From NCBI RefSeq assembly GCF_001425045.1, contig NZ_LMDJ01000031.1, forward strand, positions 341,231 through 405,230: a stretch of 64,000 bases of DNA, read 5' to 3'. Under the pieces are notes generated by a model. That model did no database searches, was not told where the DNA came from, and saw nothing but the letters and a program-made list of their open reading frames with translations. Below are positions 1 to 13,091 of this stretch, piece by piece. This stretch comes from Massilia sp. Root351 (GTDB lineage: Bacteria > Pseudomonadota > Gammaproteobacteria > Burkholderiales > Burkholderiaceae_D). A program made the position numbers and the translations under genes. Each line of letters begins with the position of its first letter. Positions within the stretch are counted from its first letter, which is position 1.

Positions 1-38
1 CACCCCCTACAATGGCGGCGACGGATGGTGAGGCTGCC

Positions 39-763
39 GTGATCATCGACTGTCACTGCCATGCCGGCCCGGGAGACGGCTTGAGCGGGCCGTGGGACAG
101 CAATGCCGGGCTGGGGCGCTACCTGCGCCGCGCCCGCGCTGCCGGTATAGAGCGCAGCGCGCTGCTGGCGACCTTCCATAGCGACTACGCGCGAGCCAAC
201 GCCGAGGTGGCACGGCTGGCCGCGGCGCGTCCGAAGCAGTTCTATGCCTACGCATTCGTGCACGCGGTGCGCGACCGGGGCCGGATCGCCGCCATGGTGC
301 GCACGGCGGTGCAGGACTACGGCTTCATCGGCATCAAGGTGCACCGGCACGACGCGCGCATCAGCGGCGAAGTGTGCCAAGCGGCGCGCGTGTTCGGTGT
401 GCCGGTGCTGTACGATCCGATGGGGGAGGTGGCGGTGGCGGAACTGCTGGCGGCGCAGTATCCGGACGTTAATTTCATCATCCCGCATCTGGGCAGTTTC
501 GGTGACGACTGGGCCGCGCAACTGGCGCTGATCGACCACTTGGTGCGGCACAAGAACATCTACGCGGACAGCTCCGGCGTGCGGCGCTTCGACCTGCTGG
601 AGCAGGCGGTGCGCCGCGCCGGAGCGCACAAGATGCTGTTCGGTTCGGACGGGCCATGGCTGCATCCGGGCCTGGAGCTGGAGAAGATCCGGCTGCTGCA
701 CCTGCCCGAGAGCGACGAACGGCTGATCCTGGGCGAGAATTTCATGCGTCTGACCGGGCAGGC

Positions 764-767
<4 letters not shown>
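39..767 (+). CDS. amidohydrolase family 2 (TIM-barrel) protein
   Basis: Metal-dependent hydrolase/decarboxylase of the amidohydrolase-2 group, about 242 residues. The protein begins MIIDCHCH, the usual beta-1 HxH metal motif, followed by a mid-protein KVHRH, a late PHLGSF histidine and the GSDGPW aspartate, so all expected ligands are present. I prefer the GTG at 39, because GGTGAGG lies a normal distance upstream and family members start with this motif; an in-frame ATG at 12 lacks a ribosome-binding site. The frame is open to the window edge. Its stop overlaps the stop of the convergent sigma-54 activator by a few bases. Substrate unknown; it is shorter than the ACMSD-like genes elsewhere in the window. 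Confidence 0.8.
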
Positions 768-2227
<1,460 letters not shown>

Positions 2228-2330
2228 AGCAGTTTCGGCGAGGCGAAGGCAGCACTATATGCCCATCCGCCCACCGTCGCTTTGACCGGCGCCAAACGTG
2301 CACGCCGCGCGCCGGGCCTGCCGCAAAGCA

Positions 2331-2374
2331 AAATGGGGTCAGGGTTAATTAAATAATCAACCCTGACCCCATTT
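2331..2374. repeat. REP-like perfect inverted repeat / possible terminator
   Basis: Two 16-base arms (2331-2346 and 2359-2374) are exact reverse complements, built on AAATGGGGTCAGGGTT, around an AT-rich 12-base loop. The arms contain GGGGTCAG, a core I associate with REP-type intergenic palindromes of Burkholderiales. It lies 3' of the decarboxylase gene and 5' of the sigma-54 gene, so it could terminate the former. No transposase is adjacent. Confidence 0.6.
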
Positions 2375-2395
2375 GTCTTTACGGAAACTTACTGT

Positions 2396-4651
2396 TTATT
2401 GCTTGACGCAGTCGACGAAGTAGTCGCGCTTGCCGTTCACTTCACGCTTGACCAGGCCGTGCACGTCGGTCTCGAAGCCGGGGAAGCGTTCGTTGAAGTC
2501 GCGCGCGAAGCGCAGGTAGTCGACGATGGTCTTGTTGAAGCGCTCGCCCGGGATCAGCAGCGGAATGCCTGGCGGGTACGGCGTCAGCAGGATGGACGTG
2601 ATGCGGCCTTCCAGCTCGTCGATCGCCACGCGCTCGATTTCGCGGTGCGCCATCTTGGCGAAGGCGTCCGACGGCTTCATGGCCGGGATCATGTCCGACA
2701 GATACATCTCGGTCGTCAGGCGCGCCACGTCGTACGCCTTGTAGAAGTCGTGGATCTGCTGGCACAGGTCGCGCAGACCCATCTGCTCGTAGCGCGGGTT
2801 CGCTTGCGAGAACTCCGGCAGGATGCGCCACAGCGGCATGTTCTTGTCGTAGTCGTCCTTGAACTGCTGCAGCGCGGTCAGCAGCGTGTTCCAGCGGCCT
2901 TTCGTGATGCCGATGGTGAACATGATGAAGAAGGAGTACAGGCCGCACTTCTCGACGATCACGCCGTGCTCAGCCAGGTACTTGGTCACGATCGAGGCCG
3001 GAATGCCGGTGTCGCCGAATTGGCCGTCCAGCGACAGGCCGGGGTTGACGATGGTCGCCTTGATCGGGTCAAGCATGTTGAAGCCCGGCGCCAGCTTGCC
3101 GAAGCCGTGCCATTCCTGGCTGTCGGCGCTGAAGATCCAGTCTTCCTGCGAGCCGATGCCTTCTTCGGCGAACTCGTTCGGGCCCCAGACCTTGAACCAC
3201 CAGTCTTTGCCCCATTCTTCGTCGATCTTGCGCATCGCGCGGCGGAAGTCCAGCGCTTCCAGGATCGATTCCTCCACCAGCGCGGTGCCGCCGGGCGCTT
3301 CCATCATGGCCGCGGCCACGTCGCACGAGGCGATGATGGAGTACTGCGGCGAGGTGGACGTATGCATCAGGTAGGCCTCGTTGAAGGCGTCCTTGTCCAG
3401 CTTGACCGATTCCGATTCGCGCACCAGCACCTGCGAGGCCTGCGACAGGCCCGCCAGCAGCTTGTGCGTGGACTGGGTGGAGAAGATCATCGATTCCTTG
3501 GCGCGCGGACGGTCCTTGCCGATGGCGTGCATGTTCTTGTAGAAATCGTGGAAGGTGGCGTGCGGCAGCCACGCTTCGTCGAAGTGCAGGGTGTCGATTT
3601 TACCGTCCAGCATTTCGCGCAAGGTCTCGACGTTGTACACCACGCCGTCGTAGGTCGACTGGGTGATGGTCAGGATGCGCGGCTTCTTGTTCTTGGCGTC
3701 GCGTGCGAACGGGTTGGCGTCGATCTTGCGCTGGATGCTCTCCATCGAGAACTCTTCCAGCGGGATCGGACCGATGATGCCGAGGTGGTTGCGGGTCGGC
3801 ATCAGGAATACGGGAATCGCGCCGCACATGATGATCGAGTGCAGGATGGACTTGTGGCAGTTGCGGTCCACCACCACGATGTCGCCCGGCGCCACCGTCG
3901 AGTGCCACACCATCTTGTTCGAGGTGGAGGTGCCGTTGGTGACGAAGTAGCAGTGGTCGGCGTTGTAGATGCGGGCGGCGTTGCGCTCGGAGGCGGCCAC
4001 CGGGCCGGTGTGGTCCAGCAGCTGGCCCAGTTCTTCCACCGCGTTGCAGACGTCGGCGCGCAGCATGTTCTCGCCGAAGAACTGGTGGAACATCTGGCCG
4101 ATGGGCGACTTCAGGAAGGCCACGCCGCCGGAGTGGCCGGGGCAGTGCCAGGAATAGGAGCCGTCGTTGGCGTAGTGCACCAGCGCGCGGAAGAAGGGCG
4201 GCGAAAGGCCGTCCAGGTAGGACTTGGCTTCGCGGATGATGTGGCGCGCCACGAATTCCGGGGTATCCTCGAACATGTGGATGAAGCCGTGCAGCTCGCG
4301 CAGGATATCGTTGGGGATATGGCGCGAGGTGCGCGTTTCGCCGTACAGGTAGATCGGGATGTCCGAGTTCTTGTAGCGGATCTCTTCGACGAAGGCGCGC
4401 AGCGACTTCAGGGCGTGGTCGGTTTCTTCCACCGTACCGCCGCCGAACTCCTCGTCGTCGATGGACAGCACGAAGGCCGAGGCGCGCGACTGCTGTTGCG
4501 CGAACTGGGACAGGTCGCCGTAGCTGGTTACGCCCAGCACTTCCATGCCTTCTTTTTCCATCGCGGCGGCCAGGGCGCGGATGCCCAGGCCGGACGTGTT
4601 CTCAGAGCGAAAATCCTCGTCAATGATGACGATGGGGAAACGAAATTTCAT
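2396..4651 (-). CDS. adiA: Orn/Lys/Arg decarboxylase, arginine-decarboxylase type
   Basis: PLP-dependent fold-type I basic amino-acid decarboxylase, 751 residues, which matches the biodegradative arginine decarboxylase AdiA (about 755) better than the lysine or ornithine forms (about 715-730). The N-terminal ~130 residues form the flavodoxin-like wing domain (FPIVIIDEDFRSEN). The PLP-binding lysine is in STHKLLAG near residue 397, and the C-terminal domain follows. The ATG has a GGAGAC ribosome-binding site. Enzymes of this type consume a proton and release agmatine or cadaverine in acid resistance or polyamine supply. No antiporter gene adjoins it, which leaves the substrate open. Confidence 0.85.
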   Translation of the reverse strand: MKFRFPIVIIDEDFRSENTSGLGIRALAAAMEKEGMEVLGVTSYGDLSQFAQQQSRASAFVLSIDDEEFGGGTVEETDHALKSLRAFVEEIRYKNSDIPIYLYGETRTSRHIPNDILRELHGFIHMFEDTPEFVARHIIREAKSYLDGLSPPFFRALVHYANDGSYSWHCPGHSGGVAFLKSPIGQMFHQFFGENMLRADVCNAVEELGQLLDHTGPVAASERNAARIYNADHCYFVTNGTSTSNKMVWHSTVAPGDIVVVDRNCHKSILHSIIMCGAIPVFLMPTRNHLGIIGPIPLEEFSMESIQRKIDANPFARDAKNKKPRILTITQSTYDGVVYNVETLREMLDGKIDTLHFDEAWLPHATFHDFYKNMHAIGKDRPRAKESMIFSTQSTHKLLAGLSQASQVLVRESESVKLDKDAFNEAYLMHTSTSPQYSIIASCDVAAAMMEAPGGTALVEESILEALDFRRAMRKIDEEWGKDWWFKVWGPNEFAEEGIGSQEDWIFSADSQEWHGFGKLAPGFNMLDPIKATIVNPGLSLDGQFGDTGIPASIVTKYLAEHGVIVEKCGLYSFFIMFTIGITKGRWNTLLTALQQFKDDYDKNMPLWRILPEFSQANPRYEQMGLRDLCQQIHDFYKAYDVARLTTEMYLSDMIPAMKPSDAFAKMAHREIERVAIDELEGRITSILLTPYPPGIPLLIPGERFNKTIVDYLRFARDFNERFPGFETDVHGLVKREVNGKRDYFVDCVKQ

Positions 4652-4741
4652 TACTTGTCTCCAAAAAGAAGAACCGCCCCGGGCTATCTATGGCCGGAGC
4701 GGGCTGGGCGAAAAAAAATAAGAACGGGATTCTCGCAGAAA

Positions 4742-4781
4742 ATGCTGCCAACGGGGAAAAAAATTACGATGTTGGCAGCAT
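4742..4781. repeat. 11-bp perfect inverted repeat
   Basis: ATGCTGCCAAC at 4742-4752 is mirrored exactly at 4771-4781 around an 18-base loop. It lies 3' of the DUF4337 gene and about 90 bases upstream of the decarboxylase start, so it could be a terminator for the first or an operator for the second. The extended right arm (15 bases, read on the minus strand) recurs at 61204-61218. Confidence 0.5.
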
Positions 4782-4809
4782 CCTCTTTCATATCGATGCC
4801 TGGTGGTGC

Positions 4810-5427
4810 TTAATGGTGCCCGGCGGCCGCGCCGCCGCTCAGGAGCGCGCCGATCGGGTCGATGTGCAGGGCCGCGAACAGCCCCAGCGCGATCCCGGCG
4901 CCGGCCACCGCGTACGCAGTGTACAGCAGCCAGCGGCGATGCGTCAGAAGGGTGATCGCCGCCAGCGAAATGGCGATCTGTTCGGCCGTGGTGGCCAGCG
5001 CCCACTGGTGGTGCTGGTGCAGCGCGGCATCGGACTTCTGGTTCCACTCCGCCGAAGAGGCTTCCCACTTCTCGGCGTCTTTCTTGATCACTTCCTTCTC
5101 GCTGCGGTAGCGCGCCACCTCGGCCTTGAACTGCTCCGGGTTCACATTGGGCAAGGTCATGGCCAGTTCGGCCAGGTTCTGCTTGTTGGACTTGGCCTGG
5201 TAGTAATTCCAGCTGTTGGCGGCCTGGGTCTTGTCGATGGCGGCGTTATTCTTGTACAGGGCCGCTTCGTTCTGCGTGGCGCCGCCCTGGTAGCCGAACA
5301 GCGCGCCAAGCGTGGCCAGGATGGCAGTGGTAACGGCGATGTTGCCGGAGAATTTGTCGTTGCTGTGGGCGGCATGCTCCACAGCGTGGTCGTGCGGGCC
5401 GTGGACGTGAAAACCGTGTCCTGACAT
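4810..5427 (-). CDS. DUF4337 domain membrane protein
   Basis: Protein of 205 residues recognised as the DUF4337 type by its N-terminal layout: a His-rich start (MSGHGFHVHGPHDHAVEHAAH), a first membrane helix with the GALFGYQGG turn, then NEAALYKNNAAI and a long helical, coiled-coil-prone middle with WNYYQAKSNKQN. Two more hydrophobic helices near the C-terminus give about three membrane spans. Function unknown. AAAGGA upstream of the ATG is a fair ribosome-binding site. It lies between folA and the decarboxylase gene in the same orientation, but the gaps are too wide to argue for an operon. The His-rich first 20 residues could bind metal; that is a guess. Confidence 0.8.
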   Translation of the reverse strand: MSGHGFHVHGPHDHAVEHAAHSNDKFSGNIAVTTAILATLGALFGYQGGATQNEAALYKNNAAIDKTQAANSWNYYQAKSNKQNLAELAMTLPNVNPEQFKAEVARYRSEKEVIKKDAEKWEASSAEWNQKSDAALHQHHQWALATTAEQIAISLAAITLLTHRRWLLYTAYAVAGAGIALGLFAALHIDPIGALLSGGAAAGHH

Positions 5428-5466
5428 TGATGGTTCCTTTGTTGCTTGTTGATGAACAGGTAGTGC

Positions 5467-5958
5467 CTACCGCGGCCTGCGGCGCAAGGTGACGAATGCG
5501 TAGCGCAGGCCGCTGGCGGCGGTGTACTGCTGGCGCTCCATTTCCTCCCATTCTGCACCCAGCGGCGGGAAATGGGCGTCGCATTGGAAAGCCTGGCCGA
5601 TTTCGGTCTGGATGACCTGGTCCGCCAGGCCTGCGGCCAGCGCCTCGGCGTAGATCTGGGCGCCGCCGATGATGAAGGCTTCGGCCGCGTCCTGCACCAG
5701 CGCGCGCGCCTGTTGCAGCGACTGCGCCGTCTCGACGCCGTCGGCGCGCCATTCGGCGCTGCGGGTGACCACGATGTTGCGGCGGTTGGGCAGCGGGCGG
5801 CCGATGGACTGGTAGGTTTTGCGGCCCATGATGACGGGGTGGCCGGTGGTCAGGCGCTTGAAGTGGGCCATGTCTTCCGGCAGTTTCCACGGCAGCGTGT
5901 TGTTGATGCCGATGCCGCGCTGGGCGTCGGTGGCGACGATGATGGTGAGCAGTGTCAT
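5467..5958 (-). CDS. folA: dihydrofolate reductase
   Basis: Reduces dihydrofolate to tetrahydrofolate with NADPH. The start is placed at the MTLLTIIVATD methionine, giving 163 residues, the normal size. The longer open frame adds 26 residues unlike the family. Visible hallmarks are GIGINNTLPW, the acidic residue in PEDMAHFK, the NADPH loop GRKTYQSIGRPLPNR, and FIIGGAQIYAEAL. Chromosomal housekeeping type, not a trimethoprim-resistance Dfr cassette: there is no attC or integrase near it. It sits directly upstream of the DUF4337 gene, about 40 bases away. Confidence 0.95.
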   Translation of the reverse strand: MTLLTIIVATDAQRGIGINNTLPWKLPEDMAHFKRLTTGHPVIMGRKTYQSIGRPLPNRRNIVVTRSAEWRADGVETAQSLQQARALVQDAAEAFIIGGAQIYAEALAAGLADQVIQTEIGQAFQCDAHFPPLGAEWEEMERQQYTAASGLRYAFVTLRRRPR

Positions 5959-6119
5959 GTGGCCTTGCAGGGCAGTGGGTGCTAGGCCCGACATTATAGC
6001 TGGCGGCCGCCGGGGCGTCTTCTTGCCGCGCGCCATTGAAATGGTAGTGGTGTAATTGGCGGGTTTGCCTTTTAATCAATGGCCGGACGCCGGTCCGCCG
6101 GATTTACCTTTCAGGAGGC

Positions 6120-6905
6120 ATGATGAGCACATCGAAATGGACAGGGGCACTGTTTCTGGCGGCGGGCATGGCGCTGCCTGGCCCCGTGCATGCGGTATCC
6201 GCACGCGCCAGCGTGACAGGATTTGGCATACAGCTGATCGACTTGAACCCCACGGACGGCATCGCGCCGGCCTTGCGCATGGACGGCATTACCGTCGGCG
6301 CCTACATCAGTGCCTTTGGTCCCGCCGGACCGGATAGCGTCCAGGTGGAGGAGTATGGCTCGGTGCAGCGCGAATATTCATTTGGCAGCGCTTTCAGTTC
6401 CGCCGCGCCGGATACCTTCCTCAGCGAGATTTTGTTGGTGGGGCGCGGCTTCTATAACTCGGCGCACAGCAACCAGTTTGTTCTGGAGTTCGAGCTGACG
6501 CCTGACACGGCGGCGATATTCAGCGCCGGCCTGGCCATCAGCACGGACGGCGAGTATGGCTACGCCAGCTACGCCGATGCGTTCATGGGCGCGTACATCG
6601 ATGGGACGGGGAACGTGGGCGGGAGTATCGATACGGACAATCTGAGCGGCGACGAGAGCCGCAGCGATACGGTCCGTTTCGAAGTACGCGCAGGCAGCCA
6701 GGCGCTGAAGGGGGGCTTCCTGAACGTGGGCACCTACGTCTATGCCAACGCCCTTCCGGTTCCCGAACCCGTTACCTGGACCATGCTGGCCGCGGGGCTG
6801 GGCGTTGTTGGCGCCGCGTTCCGCCGGCAAGGGCGCACGCCATGCTTTGCGCATTATCAAACACCGTATTTAATTGACGGGATTTTTCATTCCTCCGCTG
6901 ATTAA
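6120..6905 (+). CDS. PEP-CTERM sorting-domain protein (paralog A)
   Basis: Exported protein of 261 residues. It has a signal peptide (residues 1 to about 26, ending PVHA-V), a beta-rich passenger domain that opens with FGIQLIDLNPTDGIAP, and a C-terminal PEP-CTERM signal (PVPEPVTWTMLAAGLGVV, then Arg). PEP-CTERM proteins are processed by an exosortase (EpsH/XrtA type) in exopolysaccharide producers. A strong AGGAGG precedes the two in-frame ATGs at 6120 and 6123. Oddly, 22 residues follow the basic cluster, where the signal normally ends. The tail overlaps a candidate promoter of the next gene, so a late frameshift is possible. It shares the LIDL..DGI motif with three other loci here. Confidence 0.85.
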   Translation: MMSTSKWTGALFLAAGMALPGPVHAVSARASVTGFGIQLIDLNPTDGIAPALRMDGITVGAYISAFGPAGPDSVQVEEYGSVQREYSFGSAFSSAAPDTFLSEILLVGRGFYNSAHSNQFVLEFELTPDTAAIFSAGLAISTDGEYGYASYADAFMGAYIDGTGNVGGSIDTDNLSGDESRSDTVRFEVRAGSQALKGGFLNVGTYVYANALPVPEPVTWTMLAAGLGVVGAAFRRQGRTPCFAHYQTPYLIDGIFHSSAD

Positions 6906-6963
6906 ATGGATGAGCACCGTCTTGCATTTTGCCTGGGCGGGCCAATCATTTTCCGGAGGAATT

Positions 6964-7701
6964 ATGTTTAATAGAAACTCAGTATTGGCGGCGCTGTTCT
7001 GCGCGCTGGCCATGGGGAATGTTTTCGCGTCCTCGGCCCGTGCCGACATTACGGGATTCAAGATCGAATTAATCGATATGGATGCGTCGGACGGCATTGC
7101 GCCGGCGATCGCCTTTCCTTATGACCCATGGGTGCAGGCATTTATCGGTATTTACAACCGCAGCGACTATTACGAGGAATACAGCGGTTATTACGGCACG
7201 CTGCATGGCGCAAACGGGACGGGCATCGCCATCACCGCCGTCTTGCCCGACAGCGGCAGCAGCAGGGTGCAGGCATTTACCGCCGATTCGCTGGCCTACA
7301 GCAGCGGCAGCCAGACCATGCCGTTTGTGCTCACGCCCAATACCCTGGCGCTGTTCGGTGTGGAATTCGCGGTGGGCATGGACCGCGAAGCCGGCGATAC
7401 GACCTACGCCATCGCCAGCCTGGAAGCGGATCTGATGGGAGAACAGCGCTTCAGCGGACGCCTGCGGACGGGCGACGGCCTGCATGAGGACGCGAGCCGC
7501 CTGTTCTATGGTGAACTGCTTAGCGGCGCCGGCGAGGGAGAGGGATCGTTCAGGCTGGATACCGTGGCCTCTGCCCTGAACGCGGTGGCGCCCGTGCCGG
7601 AGCCTGGCAGCTGGACCATGCTGACGGCGGGGTTGGCCGCGCTTGGCGGCGCACAGTGGTGCCGCCGGCGCGCACGGGAATGTGAGAAAAATCAACCATG
7701 A
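6964..7701 (+). CDS. PEP-CTERM sorting-domain protein (paralog B)
   Basis: Exported protein of 245 residues: signal peptide (about residues 1-27, ...SSARA), the family motif FKIELIDMDASDGIAPAI, a repeat-poor beta-rich domain with FVLTPNTLALF and FYGELL segments, then PVPEPGSWTMLTAGLAALGG and a basic tail (CRRRARE). The ATG at 6964 has GGAGGA upstream; the 30-codon upstream extension of the frame has no such support. The start lies 58 bases after paralog A in the same direction. With exosortase sorting it would be a surface or matrix protein; its specific role is unknown. Confidence 0.85.
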   Translation: MFNRNSVLAALFCALAMGNVFASSARADITGFKIELIDMDASDGIAPAIAFPYDPWVQAFIGIYNRSDYYEEYSGYYGTLHGANGTGIAITAVLPDSGSSRVQAFTADSLAYSSGSQTMPFVLTPNTLALFGVEFAVGMDREAGDTTYAIASLEADLMGEQRFSGRLRTGDGLHEDASRLFYGELLSGAGEGEGSFRLDTVASALNAVAPVPEPGSWTMLTAGLAALGGAQWCRRRARECEKNQP

Positions 7702-8045
7702 CGCATTTTCATTTTTTTGAATTGGGAATATTGTCCAAGACGGGAATTGAATATCGCGCGACTATTCATTTGGCGCCCACGCCTGCATCGGCAAGATTGT
7801 CAGCGGGGCCAGTCTTTTATCAGGCGGGCAAATTAAATTAAAGTTTGATCAACGAACGTTGCGTAATTGCATCAAGGAAATAAGTTTGTTCAGGACGGTG
7901 CCCGGGATATTCCCCTGGGCGTGAGGATTGGAGAGAATTACCCTCGTCTTTTTCCCGTATTGTGACATCCAGCGGTAGCCGGCTTCCCACTTGGGCAAGC
8001 GAAAACCGAATGAATTGTTAAATGGATGTCATGGAGGAGACGGCA
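7702..8045. other. non-coding gap upstream of carA
   Basis: About 340 bases with no gene. The first half is AT-richer than the surroundings. A weak imperfect hairpin (GCCCGGG at 7900-7906 against CCTGGGC at 7914-7920) is the only structure noticed. No clear ArgR-type or PurR-type box and no leader peptide were recognised. Presumably it holds the carA promoter. Confidence 0.4.
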
Positions 8046-9207
8046 ATGAAACATCCACTCAAGCATGCCTTGGGCGAAGTAGAACACGCGGTTCTGGCGC
8101 TTGCCGACGGAACTTTATTTCAAGGCGTTGCAATCGGCGCCGCAGGTCACACCAGCGGCGAAGTGGTGTTCAATACCGCGATGACGGGTTACCAGGAGAT
8201 CCTGAGCGACCCCAGCTATAGCCGCCAGATCGTTACCCTGACCTATCCCCATATCGGCAACACCGGCGTGAACGGCGAGGATGGCGAATCGCCGCGCATC
8301 CACGCCGCCGGCCTGGTGATCAAGGATTTGCCGCTGCTGGCGTCCAACTTCCGTTCCTCGCAAAGCCTGTCCGAGTGGCTGCGCGTGCAGAACATCGTGG
8401 CCATCGCCGGCATCGACACGCGCAGGCTGACCCGCATCCTGCGCGAGGGCGGCGCCCAGAACGGCGCCATCGTCACCGGGCATGCGGAGGGCCAGCTGGC
8501 CGACCAGGCCATGGCGCTGGCGCGCGCCTTCCCGGGCTTGTCCGGCATGGACCTGGCACGCACCGTCAGCACCGACAGCGCCTACGAATGGCACGCGACC
8601 GAGTGGCGCCTGGGCAGAGGCTACGGCCGGGTGGACAATCCGCGCTTCCATGTGGTGGCGTACGACTATGGCGTCAAGACCAATATCCTGCGCATGCTGT
8701 CCGAGCGCGGCTGCCGCGTCACCGTGCTGCCGGCCGAGGCGGGCGCGCAGGCCGCGCTGGCGCTGAACCCGGACGGCATCTTCCTGTCCAACGGGCCCGG
8801 CGACCCGCAGCCCTGCGGCTACGCGATCGAGGCGGCGCGCGAGCTGATCGAGCGCGGTATCCCCACCTTCGGCATCTGCCTGGGGCATCAGATCATGGCG
8901 CTCGCCTCGGGCGCGCGCACCCTGAAGATGAAGTTCGGCCACCACGGCGCCAACCACCCGGTGCAGGACCTGGCCACCGGCAAGGTGATGATCACATCCC
9001 AGAACCATGGCTTCGCGGTGGACCCGGAGTCCCTGCCCGAGAATTGCCGCATTACCCATATCTCGCTGTTCGACGGCTCGCTGCAAGGCTTCATGCGTAC
9101 CGACCGGCCGGCATTCTGCTTCCAGGGACACCCGGAAGCCTCGCCCGGTCCACACGACCTGGCGCCCTTATTCGACCGTTTCGTCAATCTGATGGGAGGC
9201 CAGCAGC

Positions 9208-9215
<8 letters not shown>
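8046..9215 (+). CDS. carA: carbamoyl-phosphate synthase small (glutaminase) subunit
   Basis: Supplies ammonia from glutamine to CarB. 389 residues starting at the ATG that follows GGAGGAGA; an upstream in-frame ATG at 8022 has no site. The N-terminal CPSase small-chain domain contains FNTAMTGYQEI. The C-terminal class I amidotransferase has the nucleophile in GICLGHQ (Cys about 278) and the His/Glu pair in FQGHPEASPGPHD, so it looks active. Its stop overlaps the carB start (ATGCCTAA), implying translational coupling. carAB is usually followed by greA in proteobacteria; here a chemoreceptor follows, so this may be a second copy. Confidence 0.93.
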
Positions 9216-13077
<3,862 letters not shown>

Positions 13078-13091
13078 GCAAGGAGTATCAC

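Noticed and set aside
2399..4813. 804-codon open frame antisense to the decarboxylase gene
   Set aside because: Same cause: low-complexity translation rich in Val/Gln/Arg and no ribosome-binding site, while the minus strand encodes a clear PLP decarboxylase.
6050..6119. Possible sigma-54 promoter upstream of PEP-CTERM paralog A (GG...GC pair)
   Set aside because: The spacing between the GG and GC dinucleotides is about three bases too short for RpoN.
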